Shown: positions 61,101 through 61,177 of the stretch, in pieces
How the letters are laid out: each line of letters starts with the position of its first letter
Numbering within the stretch: position 1 is the stretch's first letter
Origin: Stomoxys calcitrans
Taxonomy: Eukaryota; Arthropoda; Insecta; Diptera; Muscidae
Direction of reading: 5' to 3'
Length of the DNA stretch: 64,000 nucleotides
Assembly (NCBI RefSeq): GCF_963082655.1
Contig: NC_081556.1
Span: forward strand, 71,037,227-71,101,226
Translations under genes and position numbers: made by a program
The notes under the pieces: model-generated
The model's database searches: none
What the model was told of the DNA's origin: nothing
What the model saw: only the letters and a program-made list of their open reading frames with translations

Positions 61101-61177
61101 TAATAACCTTCAAAGGAGGTTCCTTGGGACGAGAAGGAAATCACGACGTCATTATACCGGATGTAAACGTTTCAAAG
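9960..61177 (+). CDS. AGGF1: AGGF1-like protein (OCRE, FHA), spliced, 3' end beyond window
   Basis: Multi-exon gene joined from 9960-10154, 10212-10332, 51413-51549, 55686-55802, possibly 60340-60439, 60499-60907 and 61017-61177. The domain order seen is an N-terminal Lys/Glu-rich coiled coil, an OCRE domain (aromatic octamers such as GLYYDKKSGYYYNA, then GLYYDGNTGCYYNYN), an acidic then Lys/Arg/Ser-rich linker with EEGEISSSS, and the first strands of an FHA domain (GSLGREGNHDVIIPDVNVSK). This order is that of AGGF1/VG5Q, whose FHA remainder and G-patch would lie beyond the last donor at 61178. OCRE and G-patch proteins of this kind act in the nucleus in RNA processing; the human protein is also described as an angiogenic factor. 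Intron 2 is 41 kb and hosts a hexokinase gene on the other strand. Exon phases agree at every junction except around exon 5. Family assignment is strong; the fly function is inference. Confidence 0.85.
10164..10169 (-). promoter_or_regulatory. Possible hexokinase poly(A) signal ATTAAA
   Basis: Reading on the minus strand, ATTAAA occurs about 205 nt after the hexokinase stop. It falls within AGGF1 intron 1. Use of it would leave the hexokinase transcript complementary to all of AGGF1 exon 2. Confidence 0.3.
10212..10332 (+). CDS. AGGF1: AGGF1-like exon 2
   Basis: This exon follows the acceptor TTTTTCAG (ending 10211) and precedes the strong donor GTAAGT at 10333. It encodes about 40 polar residues (LQQQIESKKEVPENQSK and on) that continue the coiled coil and then become Ser/Asn/Glu-rich. 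It ends at phase 1 and matches the phase of exon 3, 41 kb downstream, giving an Ile codon across the junction. Confidence 0.8.
10375..10898 (-). CDS. Hex-C: Hexokinase exon 2 (C-terminal exon)
   Basis: Begins after AATTGCAG (complement of 10899-10906) with MYLGELVQHLL, directly continuing the MISG at the end of exon 1, and ends NKLFCK-stop at 10375-10377. It carries the ATP-site segments VGVDGSVYRCHP and SEDGSGRGAALVAAV. Only 42 bp separate the stop codon from the AGGF1 exon-2 donor on the opposite strand. Confidence 0.9.
10375..43313 (-). CDS. Hex-C: Hexokinase (Hex-C-like), two exons, nested in AGGF1 intron 2
   Basis: Join of 42461-43313 and 10375-10898 on the minus strand gives 458 aa, the usual length of a ~50-kDa insect hexokinase. 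It phosphorylates glucose/hexose with ATP in the cytosol, the first step of glycolysis. Visible motifs by residue: phosphate-1 LDLGGTNFRV (68-76), hexokinase signature LGFTFSFP...WTKGF (132-157), catalytic Asp in LNDTTGTL (Asp191), glucose-contacting NTEWGAFGD (244-252), phosphate-2 VGVIIGTG (208-215) and, in exon 2, VGVDGSVYRCHP and SEDGSGRGAALVAAV. The start is the ATG at 43313; the open frame upstream has no other ATG before a stop. The donor (TCTG then GTTAGT) and acceptor (AATTGCAG) agree in phase. The 31.6-kb intron carries the LTR element. No disabling change is seen. Paralogue naming (Hex-C versus Hex-A/Hex-t) is inference. Confidence 0.88.
10933..11517. other. Intronic, mostly unassigned
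   Basis: Contains TACAGTAGAACCTGCTTAAC at 10971-10990, which resembles the start of pogo/Tigger-type elements, but no matching inverted end was found nearby. Short minus-strand frames at 11212-11508 have no recognised domain. Confidence 0.25.
11518..11640 (-). repeat. SINE fragment (head and start of body)
   Basis: Minus-strand, diverged copy: reverse complement carries GTAGCGCAGAGGTTAAC and a mutated B box (GGTTCCCATAC), followed by the GTTAACCCCTCCTAATG body. Confidence 0.65.
11690..11930. repeat. Dispersed repeat shared with 62640-62850
   Basis: Blocks such as ACACAGGTTGGAACTCTGAG, GAGAGCTACCGGGC and ACGGAGTAGCTGCAAC reappear in order at 62640-62850, and the first part again at 12115-12200. 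This defines an interspersed family of unknown type; no coding motif recognised. Confidence 0.5.
12115..12200. repeat. Short copy of the 11690/62640 repeat
   Basis: GGCACGGGATAGCTGTGAGC followed by ACCACACAGGCTGGAAC matches the start of the 62640 copy. Confidence 0.5.
12443..12625 (-). repeat. SINE split by a non-LTR 3' end
   Basis: Minus-strand SINE sequence at 12443-12487 (TCAATGAGTGTAGTCCGATT, AGCTCAATGACAAAGG) resumes at 12590 (CTTCTTTTTAATGCCGAGTC). The gap is filled by a separate insertion (next entry), so the SINE is the older element. Confidence 0.65.
12488..12590 (+). mobile_element. 3' end of a CAA-tailed non-LTR element
   Basis: A short fragment, GCCGGTTGTACGTACCGGAT...ACACTGCTACAACAACAAC, ends in a CAA repeat. 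The same terminus is seen at 57240-57300, 35070-35090 and, inverted, 59581-59695. It interrupts the SINE, giving a relative age. Confidence 0.6.
12660..13590. repeat. Uninterrupted copy of a diverged ~0.9-kb repeat
   Basis: Sequence here matches the flanks of the LTR retrotransposon: 12660-12722 resembles 21093-21155 (CGCCTGACC, ACCAAAAAATTG, TAAAATTTTA). From 13042 on it resembles 32139-32930 (AAGGCCAATATCT, ATCGCATGTTTAAC, TTGGCACTTCAGTTATTTAC, GTTTGGTACTCTACGCC). It is either an old dispersed element or a segmental duplication, and marks the pre-insertion state of the LTR-element site. Confidence 0.6.
13640..15520 (-). pseudogene. Decayed reverse transcriptase of an RTE-like non-LTR element
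   Basis: On the minus strand, fragments in successive frames give CPVHKKGDKTECANCRGTSL and YQCSFRPGKSTTAQIFRLRQ (14613-14963), then downstream LYGSEAWVLVKADE, FGPVCINREYRRR and KIQRLRWLGHVVRMNE (13659-14078). This order of finger/palm then C-terminal 'RLRWLGHV' region matches RTE/CR1-type non-LTR elements. Many frameshifts and stops; no active-site YADD survives in an open frame. 15222-15428 is a further upstream remnant. Confidence 0.7.
15709..15778. repeat. Perfect 25-bp inverted repeat with 20-nt loop
   Basis: 15709-15733 (CGATAAAAAGTCGCATTTAC...) is exactly complementary to 15754-15778. No coding frame or known element end explains it. Confidence 0.85.
15800..16124. other. No recognised feature
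   Basis: AT-rich intronic sequence, no motif recognised. Confidence 0.3.
16125..16960 (-). mobile_element. 153-bp-repeat Helentron-like element, decayed copy
   Basis: Starts with the 3' hairpin end (GCATGCTAAGTTCAGCCGGG) and closes with the 5' module (AAGTTAGCGTGCTTTCCACA, GACGGACATGGCTAGATCGA, ATATACACTTTATGGGGTCT). Between them are diverged 'ATGGGAGCTATA...' units. Orientation is minus relative to the full copy at 19171. Confidence 0.65.
17085..17925 (+). pseudogene. Non-LTR retrotransposon 3' coding remnant (RT thumb and RNase H)
   Basis: Broken frames give a post-RT region (GINPCKTE, VYTAVVRPIMLYGVVVWW at about 17310-17370), then an RNase H-like segment with the FTDGSK-type motif around 17665 and YQAEILAIMEVVEWL at 17765-17810. 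The combination of a VWW post-RT region and RNase H is typical of I/Loa/R1-type elements. Several stops and shifts; incomplete at both ends. Confidence 0.65.
17926..19170. other. Mostly unassigned
   Basis: 17930-18140 is a G/T-rich degenerate stretch with repeated GATTTTGG-like words. 18280-18390 has AAAATCGGTTCAGAATTTTA and a GTAGGGTATTATA motif like the ends of other fly repeats. No ORF recognised. 18611-18672 is a SINE fragment listed separately. Confidence 0.3.
18611..18672 (-). repeat. SINE fragment (3' part)
   Basis: TTTCTCATATCAGTGAGTAC and TTTTAGCTCAATAACAAGG match the 3' body of the SINE on the minus strand. Confidence 0.55.
19171..20661 (+). mobile_element. Helentron/DINE-1-like element, full copy with 153-bp tandem array
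   Basis: The left end has TATACCCTCCACCAT at 19174-19188. The same motif is inverted (ATGGTGGAGGGTATA) at 20608-20622, immediately followed by a hairpin TTCGGCC-C-GGCCGAA (20628-20642) and CTTAGCACGCTTTTACTTG plus a T run. That layout (5' motif, inverted motif just before a 3' stem-loop) is the architecture of Helentron-associated INE/DINE-1 elements. The interior is a tandem array: TTGACTTCTTGAG anchors at 19494, 19647, 19800, 19953, 20106 and 20259 are spaced exactly 153 bp. A (GTCC)n run occurs at 19307-19340. No transposase/helicase ORF, so non-autonomous. Class assignment is inference from architecture. Confidence 0.7.
20662..21170. other. LTR-element left flank
   Basis: 20662-21089 holds no recognised feature. 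21093-21155 matches 12660-12722 and is the left flank of the old repeat into which the LTR element inserted. CT repeat at 21148-21160. Confidence 0.45.
21171..23453 (+). repeat. 5' LTR, 5'-truncated
   Basis: Colinear with 29706-31985 (2283 versus 2280 bp) with rare substitutions, for example G at 21285 versus A at 29820. It ends GTATGCTACA like the 3' LTR. The first 112 bp of the 3' LTR, from TGTAGAGTGGTGC, have no counterpart. Confidence 0.88.
23468..23485 (+). promoter_or_regulatory. Primer-binding site
   Basis: TGGCGCCCAACGTGGGGC starts with the TGG expected opposite a tRNA CCA end, 14 nt after the LTR terminus. The priming tRNA is not identified. Confidence 0.75.
23486..24616 (+). other. 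LTR-element leader
   Basis: 1.1 kb of AT-rich untranslated leader between PBS and gag, rich in T and A homopolymers. No conserved ORF. Confidence 0.6.
24674..24796 (+). other. RING-H2 domain coding segment
   Basis: Spacing is C-x2-C-x14-C-x-H-x2-H-x2-C-x10-C-x2-C, fully matching RING-H2. All eight zinc ligands are intact although the ORF downstream is broken. Confidence 0.85.
26071..29493 (+). CDS. pol: pol polyprotein (PR-RT-RH-IN), integrase residue altered
   Basis: Open for about 1140 codons in the -1 frame relative to gag and without a required ATG; expression presumably by frameshift at 26080. Approximate residues: aspartic protease LLDTGAS (about 141-147); RT with SLDLKDAFWQI and YLDDLLVIS (441-449); RNase H starting HCDASKTGMGS (about 587); integrase zinc domain H-x-H...C-x2-C (HPLSSHCGINK to NNCEIC, about 800-845); and a catalytic core with YVDFLGP (about 868) and VVSDNGSQF (Asp about 930). 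The third acidic residue expected before RVNR reads Val (codon 28963-28965), so strand transfer should be abolished. PR, RT and RH look intact, and the C-terminus ends HAKDIRQ. Confidence 0.9.
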   Translation: MQFKKLQIECTKECTNTNANQDQINRSGITILKRPSITTTGFDKPHDMNMNLTHLEPSPVVSMQDPFRFKPLHVRVVEYKIARDRIFSEEGGKKSRSARRISSFWRKVRSLRYKITCSLLDNPSDVRPYAEVILFGVKMLGLLDTGASISCIGAEAAKKFLDSKQPFKRLKSTVQTADGKGQEVVGFVETEITFKVSKMPICIFIIPSLGKDLFLGIDFWEKFDLLPPEFRRSNRLSHGVSEISDQIPLSAIQRQRLNQVVSMFPSYAKQGLGRTDVLCHTIDTGEARPIKQRHFPVSPAIEKLIYEEIDRMIALDVIEESNSAWSSPVVLHRKPGKNRLCLDSRKLNSVTVGDAYPLPQIDGILSRLPKAEYITSLDLKDAFWQIPLDQKSREKTAFTVPGRPLYHFKVMPFGLCNAPQTMSRLMDKVIPPELRAEVFVYLDDLLVISESFDRHLEVLRCVARKIHESGLTINVEKSHFCVPEVKYLGHVVGNGVIRTDPEKVSAITEFPAPRSVKQIRRFLGMTGWYRKFIRDYASITTPITDLLQGKKKFVWSDEAQKAFEVLKSHLSTAPVLHSPNFSQPFYIHCDASKTGMGSVLVQKNAEGEEVLIAFMSKKLNKAQRNYSVTEQECLAAMLSVKKFRPYVEGHEFTIITDHASLKWLMSQTDLSTRLARWALKLQGYKFNILHRSGSLNIVPDTLSRANTDDVSGLCLNSLSAVENDSGLFVDLSSTHFQSEEYLQLLDRIGKNIDKMPDLRIIDGYLYRRTEHATGDQIHDDLAWKLWVPRQLVPDVLKRAHDHPLSSHCGINKTLARIRKFYFWPNLVVDVKEYVNNCEICKSTKHPNIVLRPPMQKTSGTCRFFQKLYVDFLGPYPRSRSGHIGIFIVLDHFSKFPFLKPVKKFTADVVTSYTENDLFHTFGVPETVVSDNGSQFRSNIFNQLLKRYGIQHVYTAVHAPQSNASVRVNRSVLAAIKSYVKPDQKNWDKLLSSICCSLRSSVHSAIGTSPYYLTFGQNMITNGATYSLLRQLEMLEDRAVRFDRNDSRDIMAKRASDLMQRQFSRNEEAYNLRSREVTYNVGQEVYRRNFKQSSFEHGYNAKLAPTFLKARIKKKIGNSYYELEDIKGNLVGTYHAKDIRQ
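26080..26086 (+). promoter_or_regulatory. -1 ribosomal frameshift heptamer A AAA AAC
   Basis: In gag phase the bases read tcA AAA AAC, a textbook X XXY YYZ slippery site. Tandem slippage by -1 leads straight into the pol frame, which overlaps gag from 26071 to 26158. Immediately downstream, TCCAGATC (26087-26094) can pair with GATCTGGA (26147-26154); a competing 7-bp hairpin forms from 26136-26142 with 26147-26153. No other heptamer of this class is seen in the overlap. Confidence 0.8.
29582..29593 (+). promoter_or_regulatory. Polypurine tract
   Basis: GGTGGGGGGGAA directly abuts the TGTAG start of the 3' LTR, as expected for plus-strand priming. Confidence 0.75.
29594..31985 (+). repeat. 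3' LTR, complete (2392 bp)
   Basis: Begins TGTAG immediately after the polypurine tract and ends CTACA, an inverted terminal pair. Small ORFs inside are identical in both LTR copies and are not considered genes. Confidence 0.85.
32100..32930. repeat. Right flank copy of the diverged repeat (pairs with 13042-13590)
   Basis: Colinear with 13042-13590 apart from a 197-bp MITE insertion at 32386. Shared blocks: AAAGGCCAATATCT, TCGCATGTTTAAC, GGCACTTCAGTTATTTACCA, GTTTGGTACTCTACGCC, GGTTAGGT near the end. About 300 bp of the other copy (12725-13041) is missing here, where the LTR element sits. Confidence 0.6.
32386..32582. mobile_element. 197-bp MITE (Tc1/mariner type) with TA-flanked inverted ends
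   Basis: The left end TAGGTTTTCCAATTAGAGG is mirrored by TAGGGTTTATCAATAAGAGG at the right; both continue TGTTATTTTG inward. The related locus at 13290 lacks it, an empty-site comparison that fixes its limits. Minus-strand codons near the right end resemble the C-terminal tail of the transposase family found at 61490-62160 (inference). Confidence 0.7.
32931..33529. other. No recognised feature
   Basis: Very AT-rich. A 110-codon frame at 33117-33449 shows no domain and has AT-driven composition. Confidence 0.3.
33530..33655 (+). repeat. 5' fragment of a 153-bp-family element
   Basis: TTTTTATACCCAGCACCCTA, GTCATTCCGTTTACAACTC and TGTCTGTCCGTC match the 5' module of the Helentron-like family in diverged form; it stops at the head of the next copy. 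Confidence 0.55.
33657..34340 (-). mobile_element. 153-bp-family element, rearranged copy
   Basis: Starts with the 3' hairpin end (AAAGCGTGCTAAGTTCGGCC) and TATATACCCTCCATCATGG, and ends with the 5' module and ATGGTGGAGGGTATAAAAA. In the middle a 36-bp perfect inverted repeat (33975-34010 with 34070-34105) and a short direct duplication show an internal inversion. (TA)n at 34229-34247. Confidence 0.7.
34341..34545 (+). repeat. Diverged 'GCTGCCATATAGACCGATCT' repeat units
   Basis: Contains ATATAGACCGATCTGCCGAT and a TTTCGCTGAAATTTG motif characteristic of the more diverged relative also seen at 44.5-46.9 kb. Confidence 0.45.
34670..35092 (+). pseudogene. CAA-tailed non-LTR element, 3' remnant
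   Basis: The post-RT segment GLNPRIVHWLYRSVIRPILA with VVWWAAMEKS at 34790-34885 breaks down into stops. It is followed by a short 3' UTR ending ACACTGCTACGACAACAAC, the same terminus as at 12488-12590 and 57240-57300. Same lineage as 17085-17925 and 56567-57300. Confidence 0.65.
35095..36305 (-). mobile_element. 153-bp-family element split by an 820-bp insertion
   Basis: Units at 35095-35225 (GATCGGTTTATATGGCAGCT) continue at 36049 (AGATATATCAAAAC...) through the 5' module (TTTGACAGACAGAGGGACGG, ATATATATTCCTTGCTGGGT) to 36300. Orientation as at 16125. Confidence 0.6.
35226..36048. mobile_element. Inserted element with ACTGAAAG/CTTTCAAT ends
   Basis: Interrupts the preceding element. The left end (AACTGAAAGGAAAAT) and right end (ATTTTCTTTCAATG) are imperfect inverted partners. 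The interior is full of TTTCATTA/ATGAAA words. It also holds two B-box-like tRNA motifs, AGGTTCGAATCCACCGG (about 35629) and GAGTTCAAATCACGCCGG (about 35760). No ORF. Type unknown. Confidence 0.4.
36428..36463. repeat. Perfect 13-bp hairpin
   Basis: AAAGAATATCGGT (36428-36440) pairs with ACCGATATTCTTT (36451-36463) across a 10-nt loop, in AT-rich DNA without other features (36311-36689). Confidence 0.7.
36690..37490 (-). mobile_element. TTAGG-tailed non-LTR element 3' end, split by a SINE
   Basis: Starts GGTTAGGTTAGGTTGAAA, then ATTAATCCGCCCCATGCCAC and ATGGACATACACCTAA, as at 52960. After the SINE (36791-37107) it continues TTAGGAATTTCGTGCCACTT ... GTCTGGTATTGTGTCCCC, colinear with 53055-53400. 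It is minus-strand 3' UTR plus the end of RNase H coding. Confidence 0.65.
36791..37107 (-). repeat. tRNA-derived SINE, full length
   Basis: The complete minus-strand copy runs from CGGTGGCC (head, 37107) to TTTTGCCCATGACC and TGCAAAATTGCAAATT at the 3' end. B box slightly mutated (GGTTCAAATCC). It splits the retrotransposon above, so it is the younger insertion. Confidence 0.85.
37495..38105 (-). mobile_element. 153-bp-family element, 3'-truncated
   Basis: Four diverged units (AGCCAAATCGG, CGGTTTATATGGGAGCTATA, CACAGTTGT) are followed by the 5' module (GACGGACATGGCTAGATCGA, ATATATACTTTATCAGGTCT) and the end GGCGGTGGGTATAAAAA. No hairpin end on the left. Confidence 0.65.
38170..38262 (+). 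repeat. TTAGG-tailed non-LTR 3' terminus
   Basis: Plus-strand copy of the same 3' end: TAGGTGTATGTCCATTGTGG, GGGGCGGATTAATATTC and the tail CAACCTAACCTAACT. Confidence 0.6.
38263..39190. other. No recognised feature
   Basis: AT-rich. The frame at 38194-38505 starts inside the retroelement tail and has no domain; treated as chance. Confidence 0.3.
39190..39525 (+). pseudogene. Jockey-like non-LTR fragment (pre-RT linker)
   Basis: In a broken frame the translation gives KRDLAYRRWKCFESP and EVYREKREI, like the endonuclease-RT linker (DLAYRRWKR...) of jockey-like elements. No RT motif remains. Confidence 0.4.
39730..40780 (+). pseudogene. Decayed mariner transposase interrupted by a MITE
   Basis: Fragments in several frames; the best is HPSYSPDLAPSDFFLFPHIK at about 40532-40591, the classic mariner segment with the third catalytic Asp. 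Upstream, LTREDFHATILHNFR and DNSALMN precede the MITE at 39851. The C-terminal CFDNLFKRI remnant is at about 40700. Numerous frameshifts; no intact transposase. Confidence 0.75.
39851..40091. mobile_element. Mariner-type MITE, intact ends and TA duplication
   Basis: TA then TTGGGTTGCCCAAAAAGTAA at the left, exactly mirrored at the right, with a 241-bp total. A second, 5'-truncated copy is at 50446-50660. Being uninterrupted inside a decayed transposase, it is the younger insertion. Confidence 0.85.
40782..41058 (+). repeat. tRNA-derived SINE, near full length
   Basis: A box TAGCGCAGAGGTAAGC, B box GGTTCGAATCC (40833-40843), body, and the 3' end GTTCATGGGCAAAATG. A short internal deletion removes part of the GACTCGG...TTATCATTG block. 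Confidence 0.85.
41059..41362 (+). mobile_element. 153-bp-family element, 3' end
   Basis: Half unit (TATGGTCCGAATCGGTCCAT), then ACATGGTGGAGGGCATATA and the hairpin TTCGACCCGGCCGAA with GCACGCTTTTACTTGTT. A local inverted repeat GCAACATTTCAACC/GGTTGAAATGTTGC lies at 41120-41153. Confidence 0.65.
41363..41830. other. 130-bp-unit remnant and AT-rich spacer
   Basis: 41375-41440 carries one unit of the 7.69-9.33 kb family (CTAATACCTTTCATTTGATA). The rest is AT-rich without features. Confidence 0.4.
41830..42245 (-). pseudogene. Jockey-like reverse transcriptase fragment
   Basis: Minus-strand frame at 41904-42134 reads NNLLYDMQFGLRKGSSTVNA then ICIYFNLTKAFDLIDNDILI, i.e. RT finger and palm motif A with its catalytic Asp altered to Asn (FNLTKAFD). 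Upstream remnants of the NYRPISIL region lie in other frames up to about 42240. Confidence 0.65.
42461..43313 (-). CDS. Hex-C: Hexokinase exon 1 (large N-terminal exon)
   Basis: Encodes residues 1-285 from MHDERLKDFLKPLVL to FEKMISG, covering the small domain, the hexokinase signature, the catalytic Asp and the glucose-binding Glu. The exon ends at phase 1 before GTTAGT on the minus strand (complement of 42455-42460). Base composition is clearly more GC-rich than the AT-rich flanks, consistent with constrained coding sequence. Confidence 0.9.
43314..44150. other. Hexokinase upstream region
   Basis: Contains the presumed hexokinase 5' UTR and promoter (43314 to about 43600). I see no confident TATA box or initiator; the rest is AT-rich with no ORF recognised. 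Confidence 0.35.
44150..44365 (+). repeat. 130-bp-family element, 3' module
   Basis: TACCTTTCACTTGAGCCCTA then CCCTTCAGGTATTGAAAAAT, AAAATCG and AACAAACACAAATTAATTTT, colinear with the 3' module at 9060-9333. Confidence 0.55.
44475..45570 (-). mobile_element. Diverged Helentron-like element, complete ends
   Basis: The left end has the 3' module (AAGTAAAAAGGCGTTAAGTT, CGGCCGGCTCGAATTTTGGA) and the right end the 5' module (ACGGACGGACATGGCTAGAT, ACAAGAATATATAC). Units are a different subfamily (CAGCGAAATCGGATAATAAA, GGAGATCGGTATATA). A perfect 11-bp palindrome GGACACCCACC/GGTGGGTGTCC lies at about 44512-44539. Confidence 0.6.
45575..46050 (-). pseudogene. Mariner transposase fragment
   Basis: Minus-strand translation in broken frames gives HYDNVSSHTSAETTAFLSTQ and NIDLMSHPPYSP, the second-to-third catalytic region of mariner transposases, then a C-terminal remnant. 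Distinct from the copy at 39730. Confidence 0.7.
46065..46880 (+). mobile_element. Diverged Helentron-like element
   Basis: The 5' module (ACTCACCACCGAAGGATGGG, GTCATTCCGTTTGCAAC), units like those at 44475 on the opposite strand, and a 3' end with a degraded hairpin (AAGCGGCCTGGCCAC) and TTTTTTACTTGTTTC. Confidence 0.55.
46221..46259. repeat. Perfect 18-bp hairpin with 3-nt loop
   Basis: GTTAAGTTTGAAGATGTA (46221-46238) is exactly complementary to 46242-46259 across TAG. The left arm belongs to a normal unit of the element; the right arm is an inverted duplicate. Confidence 0.85.
46990..47530 (+). pseudogene. Mariner transposase fragment (N-terminal and central)
   Basis: Frames give the helix-turn-helix part KEGREDVNDDARPGRPSTSI with TDENIEAVKKMILNNRR, then after a deletion NDDPDYLKKVITGEDSLMYG and YDIESKAQSSLWKR. 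The Gly-Glu-Asp here replaces the catalytic Gly-Asp-Glu order. Truncated before the second Asp. Confidence 0.75.
47535..48056 (-). mobile_element. 153-bp-family element, 3'-truncated
   Basis: Units (CAGCCAAATCGGATAAGAAT, GGTCGGTTCATATGG) then the 5' module (AAGTAAGCGTGCTTTCTACA, ACGATCAAGAATATACG) and a diverged end (AAGGTGGAGTGTATAAA). Confidence 0.6.
48057..48789. other. No recognised feature
   Basis: AT-rich intronic DNA; the frames at 48174-48570 lack domains. Confidence 0.3.
48790..48870 (-). repeat. SINE head fragment
   Basis: Minus-strand tRNA-like head (reverse complement of ATGCTAACCTCTGAGCTACG) with a decayed B box; body mostly absent. Confidence 0.65.
48871..49338. other. No recognised feature
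   Basis: AT-rich; nothing recognised. Confidence 0.3.
49340..49650 (-). repeat. tRNA-derived SINE, full length
   Basis: Minus strand from AGCCAGCGTAGCTCAGAAG (head, 49650) through the B box GGTTCGAATCC to the 3' end TTCATGGGCAACTTTG. A clean copy with tRNA-like internal promoter boxes. Confidence 0.85.
49651..50214. other. No recognised feature
   Basis: AT-rich; nothing recognised. Confidence 0.3.
50215..50445 (+). mobile_element. 153-bp-family element, 5' end fused to a MITE
   Basis: TTTTATACCCTCCACCATAG, GTTATTCTGTTTGTAACTCC, CCATGTCCGTCCGTCCGTC and AAAGCACGCTAACTTTCG match the full copy at 19171. It breaks off at CCAGAGGGCGTAATT, directly into the truncated MITE. Confidence 0.75.
50446..50660. 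mobile_element. Mariner-type MITE, left end missing
   Basis: Matches 39851-40091 except that the first ~17 bp are gone; the right end TTTTTGGGCAACCCAATA is intact. Confidence 0.8.
50690..50882 (+). pseudogene. Mariner 3' end remnant
   Basis: Conceptual translation in mixed frames resembles the C-terminal ...CFDNWFERMQKCINHAG part of mariner, followed by AGGCCAGATATATTTGGAGC near the end of the element. Confidence 0.45.
50883..51412. other. AGGF1 intron 2, 3' part
   Basis: No TE recognised; ends in TTTTTTCCTTGTGTATTTTCAG, the exon-3 acceptor. Confidence 0.5.
51413..51549 (+). CDS. AGGF1: AGGF1-like exon 3 (first OCRE octamers)
   Basis: Acceptor TATTTTCAG ends at 51412 and the donor GTAATT starts at 51550. 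The exon encodes SAVDAFSFVNEMRQAAQQAE and then the first half of the OCRE aromatic repeat, FVYEPTSGLYYDKKSGYYYN. It enters at phase 1 and leaves at phase 0, in agreement with both neighbours. The Tyr-rich octamers are the diagnostic feature of the OCRE fold. Confidence 0.88.
51650..52258. repeat. CACTGAAAAA-type repeat, copy with internal duplication
   Basis: In AGGF1 intron 3. 51767-51915 and 52036-52187 are direct repeats (TTTCCCCAAACTCAATTTT, CCTTCATTAAAAGATTT, GTCCTTAATAACAAGG) offset by about 269 bp. The right end is AGGACAACAAATTTTTCAGT, the inverse of the left end of the next copy. Confidence 0.55.
52385..52857. mobile_element. MITE-like element with CACTGAAAAA ends
   Basis: Starts CACTGAAAAAAACG and ends AGGACAACCCTTTTTCAGT, imperfect inverted ends. 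Interior words (AAGATTTTTCCTTATTCGTA, CTTTAATAACAAGACGC) recur at 51650 and 54905. No ORF. Confidence 0.5.
52950..53835 (-). pseudogene. TTAGG-tailed non-LTR element, RNase H and 3' UTR
   Basis: Minus strand: SKLENKVGLGVYIENPRTKI with CFRLPDHN (about 53620-53700), then IVWVPGQSRV (about 53460-53490), the central and C-terminal motifs of a non-LTR RNase H. A frameshift separates them. The 3' UTR ends ATTAATATATATTCAACC then CTAACCTAACTAACG. Same lineage as 36690-37490 and 38170. Confidence 0.7.
53841..54732. mobile_element. Foldback element, ~890 bp near-complete palindrome
   Basis: The left arm from AAATTCAAAACACATTTTA is mirrored by the right arm ending at 54732. Both arms share AACTAAAGCACCCCCAATT, TTTCATTGCGAATT, TTATTTCGGGTGATATTG and further blocks almost to the centre. 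There a perfect 19-bp stem (54247-54265 with 54278-54296) closes around a 12-nt loop. No transposase ORF. Confidence 0.8.
54905..55345. repeat. Third, diverged copy of the 52385 repeat
   Basis: Shares CTTTCCCTTGATCGTAGGAG, CTTCATTAAAAGTTTTTTGT, GTCTTAAAAAATAAGAC and AGTTAGGACAGACATTTTTC with the copies at 51650 and 52385. Confidence 0.45.
55686..55802 (+). CDS. AGGF1: AGGF1-like exon 4 (second OCRE octamers)
   Basis: Acceptor TATTTTCAG ends at 55685 and the donor GTAAGT starts at 55803; the length is 39 codons, phase 0 at both ends. It encodes EYGLYYDGNTGCYYNYNQEK and then NCYEFHSQVQVQ, completing the OCRE domain begun in exon 3. In family members the segment after the repeat (Tyr-x-Phe-His) is likewise conserved. 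Confidence 0.88.
55895..56090 (-). repeat. SINE fragment (3' and body)
   Basis: Minus-strand copy from ATATGAAAATTCCGTTAAAG to ATGTTGCCAGCATTAGGAG; the tRNA-like head is missing. Lies 90 bp after AGGF1 exon 4. Confidence 0.75.
56091..56566. other. No recognised feature
   Basis: Part of AGGF1 intron 4. 56330-56500 resembles decayed mariner C-terminal sequence only vaguely; not called. Confidence 0.25.
56567..57300 (+). pseudogene. CAA-tailed non-LTR element, RNase H end and 3' UTR
   Basis: Frames give an RNase H-like end (SLNEMAEQFKFTFSGCWG, IPGNCIADELARLGTTF at about 56700-56820), then the C-terminal zinc-like CQSCEDIEEEVTREHLLCVC (57010-57070). This is followed by a short 3' UTR ending ACACTGCTACAACAACAAC. 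Same lineage as 17085, 34670 and 12488. Confidence 0.75.
57600..58290 (+). pseudogene. RTE-like non-LTR element, C-terminal remnant
   Basis: Frames include EADIRVRINRARSAFLKLN (about 57740), then MLLYGCTSWSLKQATT and, at 58067-58285, GHILRRPRDYIARNVLDW with NPQGQRRRGCPKNT, the post-RT tail typical of RTE/BovB-type and related elements. Internal stops. Related in type, not closely in sequence, to 13640-15520. Confidence 0.7.
58365..58945 (+). pseudogene. Mariner transposase remnant (different subfamily)
   Basis: Broken frames give ERVDVFGRSGAPSTSTDDQH, KSRPLTV, DLTDVTGRSEGSVKTIVKDH and RLVSKTLNFF. After a deletion removing the first two catalytic Asp regions come a YSPDLDP-like motif (about 58675) and the C-terminal ACFEDWKKRWHH with GDYFEGDEID. 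Confidence 0.7.
58946..59580. other. No recognised feature
   Basis: AGGF1 intron 4, AT-rich; nothing recognised. Confidence 0.3.
59581..59695 (-). mobile_element. CAA-tailed non-LTR 3' end
   Basis: The minus-strand (TTG)n tail TTGTTGTTGTTGTTGTC is followed by the terminus also found at 12488-12590 (reverse complement GGCAGCCGGTTGTACGTACC). Confidence 0.6.
59696..60339. other. AGGF1 intron 4, 3' part
   Basis: No TE recognised; ends at the exon-5 acceptor ATATTTTTAG. Confidence 0.4.
60340..60439 (+). CDS. AGGF1: AGGF1-like exon 5 (phase problem)
   Basis: After the acceptor ATTTTTAG (ending 60339), an open frame in phase with exon 4 reads GAKQEDYNETHVNNSFLDRF, continuing to RMRRNAL, up to a good donor GTAAGA at 60440. 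The exon is 100 nt long. Joined to exon 6 it therefore shifts the frame and meets TGA within six codons. A weaker donor at 60373 (CAC then GTAAAT) would give an 11-codon exon in phase, and skipping the exon also preserves the frame. It may be a short exon, a regulated exon that triggers mRNA decay, or a sequence error. Confidence 0.5.
60499..60907 (+). CDS. AGGF1: AGGF1-like exon 6 (acidic and basic linker)
   Basis: Acceptor TACTGTTGCAG ends at 60498. In the frame that suits exon 4, the exon reads DGQLDDNDDDDDAGEVIFDE, then a Lys/Arg-rich stretch, then IEEGEISSSSTSSSSHSS and KVQIFKSVGRFQ. It ends at phase 1 before the donor GTAGGC at 60908. The low-complexity acidic, basic and Ser-rich blocks correspond to the unstructured linker between OCRE and FHA in AGGF1. 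Confidence 0.82.
61017..61177 (+). CDS. AGGF1: AGGF1-like exon 7 (start of FHA domain)
   Basis: Acceptor TTTCTCCAAAG ends at 61016. The exon encodes the segment KKYPPSLRIVVQESSL, then GSLSLITFKGGSLGREGN and HDVIIPDVNVSK before the donor GTAATT at 61178. The Gly-Arg-Glu turn and the later VSK are the first conserved positions of an FHA phosphothreonine-binding domain. The remaining FHA strands and the G-patch are not in the window, so the gene continues to the right. Confidence 0.85.
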